This document shows, piece after piece, positions 1 through 9,129 of a DNA stretch of 64,000 nt (its first letter is position 1; every line of letters starts with the position of its first letter). The DNA lies in NCBI GenBank assembly GCA_963823675.1, contig CAWGMT010000021.1:318819-382818 (forward strand), read 5' to 3'. The notes beneath the pieces are model-generated. The model had not been told where the DNA came from. It made no database searches and was given only the letters and a program-made list of their open reading frames with translations. The position numbers and the translations under genes were made by a program. The stretch comes from CAWGMT01 sp963823675 (GTDB taxonomy: Bacteria; Planctomycetota; Planctomycetia; Isosphaerales; Isosphaeraceae).

Positions 1-82
1 GCTCAACAACCGCCTGGGTCCCGCTCTGCTCGGGCTTTCTGGGTCAGCAATTGCCCCTCAAATTCGGGCATCGAATGCAGTA

Positions 83-90
83 GAGAAAAT
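83..90. repeat. Left 8-bp target-site duplication of the IS66 unit
   Basis: GAGAAAAT lies directly outside the left terminal repeat that starts at 91. The same eight bases follow the outer right terminal repeat at 6260-6267. Eight base pairs is the usual target duplication length for the IS66 family. Confidence 0.85.
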
Positions 91-127
91 GTGTGCGTCC
101 GGTGAAGTGCATCTACAAAGCGGCGTG
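91..127 (+). repeat. IS66 left terminal inverted repeat
   Basis: This segment matches the reverse complement of both right ends over about 35 bases with mismatches. The outer 13 bases, GTGTGCGTCCGGT, are identical in all three ends. The match then continues as ATCT-CAA-GCGG-type sequence. Confidence 0.85.
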
Positions 128-183
128 ACTCCCCGCGATGATAGTACCGGCGGGGCCAGTGGTCCCGTCAGGGAGATCACGCC

Positions 184-549
184 ATGTCTCGAAGCCGCAC
201 CGTCGATCTACGCTGGAATGCCCTCCTCAATGATTTCCGCCGCAGCGGTCTGACTCAAGCCGAGTTCTGCCGCCTTCGCCAAATCTCGCTTCACTCCTTC
301 CGAAAGCACCTCTACCAGCCAGCCCCGTCCAAGCCCACCCCCAGCGACGATCGTTCTTCCGCCAGTGCCGACCACCACTTCCTCCCGGTCACCATCCTTC
401 CCGATCCGATCCCGTCGATCACCGCCTCCCAACCCCACCTCGAACTCATCCTTTCCAACGGACGTCGGATCGCCGTCGCCCCCGGATTCGACCCCCAGAC
501 TCTCCGCCGTCTCATCGCTGTCGTGGAGGAACGCCCATGTTCGGACTGA
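184..549 (+). CDS. tnpA: IS66 TnpA accessory protein
   Basis: This 121-residue protein has the layout of the small IS66 orfA product. An N-terminal helix-turn-helix-like region (residues 8-42, containing 'SGLTQAEFCRLRQIS') is followed by a Pro/Ser-rich linker. The C-terminal segment 'LELILSNGRRIAVAPGFD' is typical of the family. IS66 elements need TnpA, TnpB and TnpC for transposition, and TnpA is thought to bind DNA. The frame is intact. The stop overlaps the ATG of tnpB at 537 by 13 bases, the usual coupled arrangement. The start at 184 follows the left terminal repeat closely, and no longer in-frame start is needed. Confidence 0.85.
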   Translation: MSRSRTVDLRWNALLNDFRRSGLTQAEFCRLRQISLHSFRKHLYQPAPSKPTPSDDRSSASADHHFLPVTILPDPIPSITASQPHLELILSNGRRIAVAPGFDPQTLRRLIAVVEERPCSD

Positions 550-945
550 GCGCCGCGGTCCGCGTTTACCTCGCCAAGCAACCCGGCCGACATGCGCAAG
601 AGCTTCGACGGCCTGGCCGCCCTGGCATCCGGCAGCCTGGCGCTCGATCCCCTCTCCGGTCATCTCTTCGTCTTCGTCAACAAACGCCGCGATCGCATCA
701 AGATCCTGTATTGGGACCGCGACGGCCTGGCCGTCTGGGCCAAGCGACTCGAACGCGGGACCTTCCGCATCCCGGCCGCCGGGTCCGATCGCGTCGAGAT
801 GACCACCGCCGAACTCGCCGCCCTCCTGGCCGGCATCGACCTGAACACGGCCCGACGGCGCGTCCGCTACTCCCGACCCGGCACTCCCCTTCAAAATTCG
901 GAGAAAAATGCGCCAACAATCGAGCACTGCGTCAACGTAGTATAG
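537..945 (+). pseudogene. tnpB: IS66 TnpB, frameshifted near its N-terminus
   Basis: The natural start is ATG 537, giving 'MFGLSAAVRVYLAKQP', the canonical TnpB N-terminus. Near 577-582 the frame changes by +1, and the rest of TnpB continues as 'MRKSFDGLAAL' from 592 to 945. Removing one C from the CCC at about 579 restores 'AKQPADMRKSFDG'. The downstream part keeps the conserved 'FVFVNKRRDRIKILYWDRDG' block. TnpB is an essential accessory protein of IS66 transposition. An intact 117-residue product could still start at 592 but would lack the N-terminal beta-strand. It is either a decayed gene or a one-base sequence error. Confidence 0.8.
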
Positions 946-948
946 GGT

Positions 949-2525
949 ATGATCACCCTCGCGGACCCACTCCCCGACGACCTGGAAACGGCCCATCAGC
1001 TCATCCGTGAGTTGCTGAAGACGCTCGCTCAGCAGATCCATCTCAACGAGAAGCTCCAGCACCAGCTCGAACAGCTCCTCCGCCAACGCTACGGCCCCAA
1101 GGGCGAGCGGATCGACCCGGCTCAGCTCTTGCTCTTCGCCCAGGAGATCCTGGCGCAGGCCGAGCCCACGCCGACACCCGCTTCGACCCCGGAGCCGGCC
1201 CCAGCTCCGACGCCCACTCCGAATGCGGCCAAGAAGAAGGGCCACGGCCGCAAGCCGCTGCCGGCGAGCCTGCCCCGCAAGCCCGTCCTGCACGACGTCC
1301 CGCCCGAACAACGCGTCTGCCCCGACTGCGGCGCCGAGCGGACCTGCATCGGCCAGGAAGTCCGCGAGCAACTCGAATTCATCCCCGCGTCGTTGGTCGT
1401 GCTCGAACACATCCGCCCCAAATACGCCTGCCAGGCCTGCGAAGCCAACGTCGTGATCGCCGACCGGCTTCCCGAGCCGATCGACAAGGGGTTGCCCGGC
1501 CCGGGGCTGCTGGCTCACATCGCGGTCAGCAAATATGCCGATCACTTGCCGCTTTATCGCCTCGAAGGGATCTTCAAGCGGTCCGGCGTCGAGTTGTCAC
1601 GCTCGACGATGTGCGACTGGATGGCCGTCGTCGCCGAGTTGCTGGACGCCGATCGTCAAGCTGATGCTGAGCAAGATCCTCACCTCCAAGGTCGTCCAGA
1701 ACGACGACACGACGGTACCGGTGCAAGACCACGACGGCAAGGGGATCAAGACCGGCCGGCTCTGGGTCTCCATCGGCGACCACGACCATCGTTACGTGGT
1801 CTATCTCTACACGCCGGACCGCAGTGCCACCGGGCCGGAGGAGATCTTCAAGGACTTCAAGGGTTATCTCCAGGCCGACGCCTATTCGGCCTACGACGGC
1901 CTGTACAAATCGGGCGAGATCGTCGAGGTCGGCTGCATGATGCACGCGCGGCGAAAGTTCTACGAGGCGCGGACCAGCGACCCGCAACGGTCCCATCAAG
2001 CGCTGGCATGGATCAGCTTGCTCTATGACGTCGAACGCGAAGCGAAGGAGCGAGAGCCGACGGATTACGAGGCCTTCGTCGCGTTGCGGCACAAGATGCG
2101 AGCCGAGCGATCGCGGCCGATCTTTGACAAGTTCCACGCCTGGCTGGAAGCCGAGCTGCCGAAGGTCTTGCCCAAGAGCCCGATCGGCGAGGCGATCCAG
2201 TATGCGTTGAACCATTGGGAGGCGTTGAAGCGTCCCCTGGAGGCCGGGTTCCTCGAGCTGGACAACGGCGCCTGTGAGCGCGCGTTCAAACCGGTCGCGC
2301 TCGGCCGCAAGAACTGGTTATTCGCGGGGAGCGACAAGGGAGGCCAGACGGCGGCCGTTCTGATGAGCCTGTGCACGACGTGCAAGAACCTGGGGATCGA
2401 CCCGCAGGCTTACCTCCGCGATGTGCTCGATCGAATCAGCACCCATCCCGGCGAGGCGGATCGAAGAGCTGCTGCCCGACCGTTGGCAGGAGTTGCGCCA
2501 GGCCGGCGACGCCGGAACTGACTGA
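949..2525 (+). pseudogene. tnpC: IS66 TnpC transposase with two +1 frameshifts
   Basis: This is the DDE transposase of the element. The N-terminal coiled-coil ('LNEKLQHQLEQLLRQRYG', residues about 33-50) is followed by an Ala/Pro linker. A zinc-ribbon-like segment has CPDC and CQAC pairs, and then comes the DDE_Tnp_IS66 core. The first frame ends its homology at about 1650 ('VVAELLD'). The protein continues one frame over as 'LMLSKILTSKVVQNDDTTV', through 'DAYSAYDG' and the catalytic-Glu region 'NGACERAFKP'. Near 2452 a second +1 shift moves the tail to 'RIEELLPDRWQELRQAGDAG', with a stop at 2523-2525. Both shifts are explained by single extra bases. The gene starts 3 bases after the tnpB stop. 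Confidence 0.85.
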
Positions 2526-2535
2526 CCGCACCTGA

Positions 2536-2735
2536 GCCCCGGGTTCGTCACCACCCCAGACGAGCCGCGGGGCGATTCTGCGCGCCGTGACTCAGGTTGC
2601 CCCGCCCCGCTCGTCTCGGTCTCGGCCGATCGGGGCAATCGCGTTCGCCAGCACCGGAACTGCGTCAAGACGGTGCCCCGAACATCATCCCACGCCCACG
2701 ACCCGCTTTGAAGATGTGGTTTACCGGACGCACAC
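2536..2735 (+). repeat. Inner IS66 right end with hairpin
   Basis: The segment after tnpC ends in an inverted terminal repeat (about 2700-2735, ...GGACGCACAC). It contains an imperfect hairpin, GAGCCCCGGGTTCGTC pairing with GACGAGCCGCGGGGC, near 2533-2575. The same hairpin and terminal arrangement recur at 6118-6259. No duplication of the sequence next to 91 is found immediately outside 2735. Confidence 0.7.
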
Positions 2736-2741
2736 CTTGCA

Positions 2742-3925
2742 ATGAACCGCATCGCCGCATTTCTCGTGGTTCTGGTCGCGATTCCCGCCTACGCCGAGGC
2801 GCCAAAGGCCGAGCAGTCCGTAGCCCCCGCCGGCTGGTCGTTCGCGACCGAGGGGAGCGGCATTCCCTTGAACCAGAAGGCGAATGAATATGCCCCGGAG
2901 GTTGACCACAAGGTCACCCACGGCGGGAAGGCCGCCGTGTCGATACGCTCGATAGTCGCCAAGCCGACGGGGGCCCGCAGTGTTACCCAGCTCATCAAGG
3001 CCGACGCCTACCGCGGCAAACGCGTGCGTCTGGCCGGTTACTTGAAGACGCGCGACGTGGCTGATTTCTCGGGACTCTGGCTGCGGGTTGACGGCCCGAC
3101 CACGTTGCTCGGCTTCGACAACATGGACCCGCGCCCGGTCAAGGGCACGACCGACTGGACGCGCTATGAAGTCGTTCTCGACGTACCAGAAACAGCCGTG
3201 AGGCTGGCATTCGGCTTGATACTCATGGGCACGGGCCAGGTCTGGGCTGACGACCTCAATCTGGAAGTGGTCAACCCGAGGGAGGTCAAGTCCACCCAAC
3301 TTATCCAGTTTGGTGTGGTGCGAGCCGAGCATGCCACCAACTTCGACTTCGAGGCGATCGATGTCGCCGACGCCGTCCCCGGCTGGGACATCCACCACCA
3401 TGGAACCAATGCCTATGCCCATCGCATCGCCACGACGGGGGCCCATGGCGGGCGGACGTTCCTGGAGGGCAAGTCAACCGATCACGCGACCCCGCTGTCG
3501 TTCTCAGCGGCACAAACGTTCATGCGACCCCCTACCAGTGGAAGCGGGTGCGATTCCGCGCGTACCTCAAGACCGAAGGCGTCGCCGACGAAGCGGTCTT
3601 GTCGATGGAAGTCTGGGGGAAACACCCCTGGATTCGCACGAGCACCGCTGGCCGCGGGGTGAAAGGCCAGACCGACTGGCAACCTCAAGACATCGTGCTC
3701 GACGTGCCCGCCGACGCCGAATTCCTGGGCCTGGGAGTGGAGCTTCGGGGAGTCGGCACACTCGGCGTGGATGATGTCAGCGTCGAGGTCGTCGATCCGG
3801 CGAAGGCAGCCGTCACAGCGGAATCGGAAACCTTGAGGACTGCTCGAGAAAAGCGGAACCGCGAACTGGCCGAGGCCTACCCCAAGCTGCCCAAGCGGCC
3901 GCAGAATCTAGACTTCGAACGTTAA
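2742..3925 (+). pseudogene. Secreted protein with two copies of a beta-sandwich-like domain, frameshifted
   Basis: The protein starts with a signal peptide (MNRIAAFLVVLVAIPAYAEA). It then repeats one domain twice. Copy 1 (about residues 30-180) runs from 'GWSF' through 'RGKRVRLAGYLKTRDVADF', 'GTTDWTRYEVVLDVPE' and 'VWADDLNLEVVNP'. Copy 2 (about 205-385) runs from 'GWDIHHHG' through 'RVRFRAYLKTEGVADEAV', 'GQTDWQPQDIVLDVPADA' and 'VDDVSVEVVDP'. The pattern resembles carbohydrate-binding-module-like or AraC-associated sensory domains; that link is inference. A one-base loss near 3515-3525 separates the two copies, and the second frame resumes before 3548. The ATG lies only 6 bases beyond the inner IS66 right end, so its own promoter seems to have been lost or replaced. 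Confidence 0.65.
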
Positions 3926-4036
3926 TCTGGTGAGTTGCCCGATCGGTTTCAACCTGTTACATTTGTCTTAGAGTTGCTCAGAAACGGGTCCAAAGCGATC
4001 GGTGTCATCGGTTATTCGGGAAGTATTGGGTCATTG

Positions 4037-4936
4037 ATGAAGATCTCCCGGCTCCGCGTCTCCATCCGGACCATGATCGCCCTTGTGGCAGGGGCCGCGC
4101 TCTTGATCTGGGGCTGGATGGCGTACCTCAACCCGGTCCGCAAATGGCAAGCGGCGATCCGGGAGACATCGGAACCGGATGCGTTCTGGGAGGCTGTCTC
4201 CCAGGCGTCGAGCGGGAAAATCTGGGGCATCGATGCGGGTTGGGCTGTCGCCGAATTCGCCCGGATCATTGGTGATTCACGCGAAAACGCCCGGACCCGT
4301 GCCATGGCCATGGGGGCCCTGCCCAGTTTCAAGGCGAAGGCCGAGCCGGCGATCCCGGTCTTGATCGCGGCGCTGGCGCATGGCGACTCGCCCGGAATCC
4401 GATCCGGCGCCGCAGTCACGATCCGTCAGATCCTTGGCGATTACCCACAGGACAACCCGTCAACGAAAGCCGCGGTGGCCGCGCTCACCGCCGCCTTGAA
4501 AGACCCCAATCGCGAGGTCCGACGGTGGTCGGCCTGCTGCCTGGCCTGGGTCGGTCACGGCGACGACGCAGTCCCAGCGCTAATCGAGTGCTGCAAGGAA
4601 CCCGACCTCGACTACGACGAGCAGCTCAAGCTCCTGAATGCCCTGAGCCGTTCCGGCCCCACTGCCAAGGCTGCTGTCCCCGCGATCGTGGCGATGATGA
4701 AGGTCGACTCGATTGACGAGGGAAATCGCGGCGGCGAGCACGGTCGCCGGGGCCACGCCGAGGCCCAGATCCAGGCGGCAAAGTTCCTCCAATTCTTCGG
4801 CGAGACTGGGTCCGCCGCCGCCATCCTCCGTCCGCTCGCCAACGATCGCGATCCCCTGATCGCCAAGCAGGCCGCCAAGGTACTCGCCTCAATCGTGCCC
4901 GCGAAATGGAGCGAAAAAGGGGACGGGAGTCAATAG
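4037..4936 (+). CDS. Membrane-anchored HEAT-repeat protein
   Basis: The predicted protein is about 299 residues from ATG 4037. A positively charged start (MKISRLRVSIRT) leads into one transmembrane segment (MIALVAGAALLIWGWM). The outer part contains several HEAT-like helical pairs: 'AIPVLIAALAHGD', 'AVAALTAALKDPNREVRRW', 'AVPALIECCKEPD' and 'AVPAIVAMMK'. HEAT repeats are protein-binding solenoids, so no enzymatic role is implied. The 'RVSIRTMIALVA' anchor is common in small planctomycete proteins of unknown function. An in-frame upstream extension to 3935 exists but shows no protein-like sequence. The gene sits inside the IS66 unit as intact cargo. Confidence 0.65.
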   Translation: MKISRLRVSIRTMIALVAGAALLIWGWMAYLNPVRKWQAAIRETSEPDAFWEAVSQASSGKIWGIDAGWAVAEFARIIGDSRENARTRAMAMGALPSFKAKAEPAIPVLIAALAHGDSPGIRSGAAVTIRQILGDYPQDNPSTKAAVAALTAALKDPNREVRRWSACCLAWVGHGDDAVPALIECCKEPDLDYDEQLKLLNALSRSGPTAKAAVPAIVAMMKVDSIDEGNRGGEHGRRGHAEAQIQAAKFLQFFGETGSAAAILRPLANDRDPLIAKQAAKVLASIVPAKWSEKGDGSQ

Positions 4937-5020
4937 CTTGTGGTTTTCACCGTCTGGAATTACGATGAGGAGCTGAAGAGCTACTGGTGAAAAAAATGGG
5001 GGCGGAAATACGCTGCCGAC

Positions 5021-5290
5021 ATGCCACGACGAGCCCGTTCAATCCCGGGCGGATACGTTGATCACGTTCTGAATCGTGCCACTGCACGTGCCCCTCTTTT
5101 TTTTCAATGACGACGACTACGACGCTTTTGAGCGTGTATTGCAAGAAGCCTTCCTTCGCGAACCCATGCGCATTCTTGGGTAGTGCCTTATGCCCAAACA
5201 CTGGCACATGGTTGTGTGGCCCGAGGACGGGCGGGATCGGCAGGTATCGGCCTTCTTACGCTGGCTGACGGTGACGCACACAGCGTTCCG
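5021..5290 (+). pseudogene. REP-associated tyrosine transposase (RAYT) N-terminal remnant
   Basis: Read across a shift, the sequence gives 'MPRRARSIPGGYVDHVLNRA', then 'NDDDYDAFERVLQEAFLREP' and 'MPKHWHMVVWPEDG', then 'FLRWLTVTHT'. These are the N-terminal blocks of Y1-type REP transposases, including the HWH metal-binding motif. An extra T in the T8 tract at about 5096-5104 breaks the frame. A TAG interrupts 'MRILG*CLMPKHW'. Homology stops near 5285, and the catalytic C-terminal half is absent. It is dead cargo inside the IS66 unit. A separate C-terminal RAYT fragment lies at 40605-40874. Confidence 0.75.
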
Positions 5291-5316
5291 GAATGGCCAG
5301 AGGGGACAATGGCGGT

Positions 5317-5877
5317 TCAGGATGACTGGAGGGGCTTCGAGATCTGGTCAACCATCCCCCGCACTTCTTCCAGGACCGACACGACTTTCTGATAATCCTC
5401 AACGAGGGCGACTTTGTGGGCGACGCCGTCGATGGTGATGACCATGCCGTGATCCGGGGGACTCCCTCGGATCAGCCCCAGGACATACCCCGCGAACGAG
5501 ATGGCGAACCTCTGATCCTCGGTGATGCTGTACGTCCCGGCGATCACCTGAGGGCAATACGAATGGCTTCCCGAAGCCGAGGACTGATCGATCCTCACCA
5601 GAAGGTCGCAGGACGCCGAGAGGTCGCCTGCCCGCAAGTCTATACCGATCAGGCAGCGGTGCCCGTCGCCAAGCCTGGCTCGATCGTATCTCACGGCGTC
5701 GGGTTAGTCCTGCCATATCTGCACGAGATACCGATCCCGCCGATCTTCGCCGCGAGCGCGGCAGATGGGAACATAATCGTGAGGCGGTGTTGGACTGGCC
5801 GTGTTCAGGAGAACGAATGTTTTCCTGGGACAGTTCATGTAAGCCAATGCGACTTCCGTCGTGATGAGCTTTTCCAT
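5317..5877 (-). pseudogene. RecB-like nuclease (TM0106-type) N-terminal remnant
   Basis: Read on the minus strand from ATG 5877, the protein begins 'MEKLITTEVALAYMNCPRKT', the typical start of TM0106-family RecB-like putative nucleases. It continues as 'SHSYCPQVIAGTYSITEDQR' and 'GYVLGLIRGSPPDHG'. A TAA stop falls in the same frame after 'LVQIWQD' near 5701. The protein ends at 5317, before the downstream nuclease domain of the family would begin. Truncation plus the in-frame stop make it a pseudogene. It abuts the RAYT remnant tail to tail. Confidence 0.6.
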
Positions 5878-6117
5878 GTCCGATCTGCTCTTCGATTGCG
5901 GACGAGCCCGCTCGTCGCGCAATCAGGGCCGCGCATGAGCGGGCCTCGATAAGCCATGGTAATGATCGTCTTGGCCTCACACTACGAATCGTCGCCGCCC
6001 TGATTCCGTGCGATCCCGGGTTTCCAAGGGTGGTAACGAGTCGAACTGCGGTTGTACCGCTGTCCGACCGCTTGCAGAAGCTGCGCCGAGTCAGCGAAGC
6101 CGCGAAGGCTTGATCGC

Positions 6118-6259
6118 CCCCGAGCCCCGGGTTCGTCTGCGTCCCAGACGAGCTCGGGGCGATGGCGTGCGCCGAGCTTGGCGTCCGCGTCCAGCGGGTG
6201 CCCCGAACATTATCCCCGCCCACGAACCGCATTGAAGATGTGGTTCACCGGACGCACAC
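6118..6259 (+). repeat. Outer IS66 right end with hairpin
   Basis: The segment repeats the layout of the inner end: a hairpin (GCCCCGGGTTCGTCT pairing with AGACGAGCTCGGGGC), then GTGCCCCGAACAT, then the terminal repeat ending ...CACCGGACGCACAC at 6259. Its outer 16 bases match the left end exactly. The 195 bases before it (5923-6117) hold no recognisable gene. Confidence 0.8.
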
Positions 6260-6267
6260 GAGAAAAT
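6260..6267. repeat. Right 8-bp target-site duplication of the IS66 unit
   Basis: GAGAAAAT follows the outer right end directly and is identical to 83-90. Confidence 0.85.
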
Positions 6268-6495
6268 CGTCGTGCTTCGGTGAGGAATCTCTCAGGGCGC
6301 ACCATTGCGCACCATGGCTGCGCGCCTAATCAGTTATAACAATATATGTTCATCCGCCTTTGCGCCTCCGGCGTCGCAAATCGGGCCGAAAATCATGTCA
6401 ACGGAATCAGCTCCATACACAGGTGTACGGGACGTGCGGCACTCGCTGTGCCGCATACCGGTGTGCGGGTAAGTTCAGTGTCCCGCGAGAGTGCG

Positions 6496-9129
6496 TTATC
6501 GCGACCGGCCCGCGACCTCAAGCTGCCGCCGGCACTCCCGCACCCACTCGGCCGACGCATAGTGCCAGTCCTTGCGCCGCGAGCCCAGCTCGTGGCCACG
6601 CTCCAGGCTTTTCAGAGCGTCCGCGATCTTTCCTTGGTACTGGAGCGCGAGCCCAAGGTTGCAATAACTCTCGGCATAATCGGGCTTGAGCGCAATGGCC
6701 TTGCGGTAGGCAGCCACCGCCGCATCGACTCGACCCGTGTGAGCAAGGGATATGCCGAGGCTGTGGTGGGCGTCCGCATGATCAGGCTTCAACTCCACTG
6801 CGCACCGGCACGCGACGATGGCCTCGTCAAAATGGCCCTGCGCGTCGAGAGCCAAGCCAAGCTTCAAGTGAGCCATGAAATAATCCGGCTTCAGGCCAAT
6901 CGCTTGCCGGTAGGCGACGAGCGCCTCGTCCAGCCGCCCGGCGAGGGCCAGCACGAGGCCGAGGTTGTATCGCACTCCAGGGCTGTCGGGCCGCAGCGCC
7001 GCCGCCGCGGTCAGAAAACGAATGGCCTCGTCATATTGCGGAGGCTGGCATTCTCCCAGCGCGATCCCCAGGTCGTGGTTGATCCAGAAGTGTGCCGGGA
7101 AAGCCTGCTGGGCCCGTCGCATCAGCGCCAGGGCAGCCGCACGGGACCCTCTCTGTATCAGCCCCCTTTCCAGCACGTACAGGGTTTCCGGCGGTTCCTG
7201 CGCGACATCAACCTCGCGCGCAGCTTCTCCATCGCGTCGCGGTCATTTTGCTCGCGCGCCGGCGCAGCGACTGCCTCCACGGGTCGGAGTCCGCCAGCGC
7301 GAGCACCCGCTTGAGCCAGGCTGCTTCCGGGGCTTTCTCATGATTCGCCAGGATCAACCAGTGGTCGAGCGCCGCCAGAACCGTGCCGCGCACCCCCGGC
7401 TCTCGCCGCGAAATGGCGCGGGCCGCCTCCTCCGGTGCCATGGCATCTCTGTGCAATCCATATGCTATGAAAGCCTGTTCGAAAAACTTCCGCCAATGCA
7501 TTACAAAGTGGTCGTCCCTGACTTCCGCCTCGCGGCCGCGGATGGCCTCGAGGCTGGCGAAGAAGCCAACATCCAACTGCTCGTCGGCCAGCTTGCGCAG
7601 CAAGCCTCTGACGCGCTCGGCCCCAGCCGGCAGAGCGGCGCCGTCACGAAGCAGGGCCTCGGCGCGCACGGCGGCTGCCTGCGCTTGCGGCCATTTGCCT
7701 TCTTTCTGAAGGCGCTGCGATTCTTCCACCGCGGCGTCAAGGTCGTCGTTCAGCTTGGCCTGGCGTGCGGCCCGGTCACGCATGATCCAGCCGATACTGC
7801 CGGCCAGCACGGCGACCGCGGCGAGCAAGGCAACGCCCGCGGAAACCATCACCCGCCGGCGTCTTCGCACCCACCTCCGCGTGCGCGCCAAGAGCGTGAT
7901 GGGCCTCGCGAGGATCGGTTCGGCTCTCAAGAACCGCCCCAGGTCGCGGGCCATGTCCTGGGCTGTGGCGTAGCGCTCGGCGGGGTTCTTCGCCATCGCC
8001 TTGAGCACGATGGTTTCCAGTTCGGCAGGCACTGCCTTGTTGACCTTGCGCACAGGCCTCGGTTCTTCCATCGCGATCTGACGCAAGAGCTCGTGGCGGT
8101 CATCACCGTTGAACGCAGGCTCCAGGGTCAAGAACTCATACAGCGTTGCCCCTAGTGAATAAATGTCCGTGCGATGGTCCAAGCCGATCCGCTGGGCCTC
8201 CGCTTGTTCCGGGCTCATGTAGCGCAGCGTGCCGACCAGGTCTCCCGTGACGGTCAGCCCGGCTTGTCCTTGTCGGCAGTGAGCCAGGCCGAAGTCGGTG
8301 ACCCATACGCGCGCACCGTTCGCCTCGGGATTGTCTCCTGCTTCGGGGAAAGTACCGCCCGCTTCAACGAGCAGGTTGGCCGGCTTGATGTCCCGATGCA
8401 CGACGCCAAGCTGATGAGCGTGTTCCAGGCGCAAGCGCGGCCTGCATGCCCAGTAGCGCCGCCGCGCGGGCGTGCGCGTAACCCGCCGCACAAGCCTCCG
8501 TGACCTGGGACGGTGCAGTGCCATGTCGATCGCTCGGTTCCGCGGTGAAGCCGGGCAGGCCGCACTCTCTCCCGCAGCGCAAGTCCTTGATGATTGCTGC
8601 CAGCGTTTGGCCCTCGATGTACTGCATGGCGTAATAGTGCACGCCGCGCTCGCAGCCGACGCCGAACACAGGCACGATGTTCGTGTGATTCAGGCTCGCC
8701 GCGGCTTGTGCTTCGTTCTTGAATCGCTGCAACTGCCTGGCATCGAGCGCCGCGGCAAACGGCAGCACCTTGAGCGCGACCCGGCGACCGAGTGAGACCT
8801 GCTCGGCTTCGTAGACGACGCCCATGCCGCCGCGGCCGAGCTCGCGAACGAGCTGAAAATCTCCTACGCGGCGTGGCTCGCTCGGGCATTCCGTCACCGC
8901 CGGCAGCCCCGGGTGTACTGAATCTCGCAGGCTGACGCCCGCGTCATGCAGGAATTCCAGGCTCGCCAGACACGCTTTCAGCGGCTCTGCAAGCTCGGGG
9001 CAGCGGCCCGCCAGATCGGCCGGGCTCAGCCGGGCACCCGCTTCCAGCTTGGTCAGGAACTCTTCGAGAATGCTGATAACTTCACTGGTCGGCTCCAGGG
9101 CCTCCTCGGCGTGCGCAGGGGGCAGTCAT
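6496..9129 (-). pseudogene. Ser/Thr protein kinase with TPR tail, frameshifted
   Basis: The start is ATG 9129, overlapping the sigma-factor stop as ATGA, which implies translational coupling. An N-terminal planctomycete kinase leader ('AGARLSPADLAGRCPELAEP') precedes the kinase domain. That domain has 'GRGGMGVVYEA', 'VALKVL', 'HRDIKPANLLV', 'TDFGLAH' and 'GTLRYMSPEQA'. It is followed by a transmembrane segment ('VMVSAGVALLAAVAVLAGSI'), a linker and TPR units of 34 residues (LKPDYxxAHxxLGxAL). Frame breaks occur at the C5 run (about 9117-9121), near 8430, and in a short stretch near 7210-7245. Each is explained by one-base changes and all catalytic motifs are preserved. Either the gene is decaying or the sequence has indels. 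The role is presumably signalling with the adjacent ECF sigma factor. Confidence 0.75.

Larger units (their letters stand above)
91..6259 (+). mobile_element. IS66-family transposable unit with cargo and two right ends
   Basis: The left end at 91 begins GTGTGCGTCCGGTGAA. The reverse complement of the outer right end (ending 6259) begins with the same 16 bases. A second, diverged right end stops at 2735, just after the transposase genes. The 8-bp duplication GAGAAAAT flanks 91-6259, not 91-2735, so the sequence supports the outer pair having moved as one unit. The order is tnpA, tnpB and tnpC, inner right end, then cargo: a secreted duplicated-domain protein, a HEAT-repeat protein, a RAYT remnant and a RecB-like remnant. 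tnpB and tnpC are frameshifted, so present mobility is doubtful unless the shifts are sequence errors or helped in trans. An alternative is two nested or adjacent IS66 insertions in which the intervening ends were lost. Confidence 0.8.

Noticed and set aside
208..1545. 445-residue open frame opposite tnpA and tnpC
   Set aside because: Its sequence mirrors the codon pattern of the IS66 genes on the other strand and shows no domain. It is a GC-driven shadow.
2736..2743. Target duplication for the inner IS66 right end
   Set aside because: CTTGCAAT does not match GAGAAAAT at 83-90. Only the outer end has a matching duplication.
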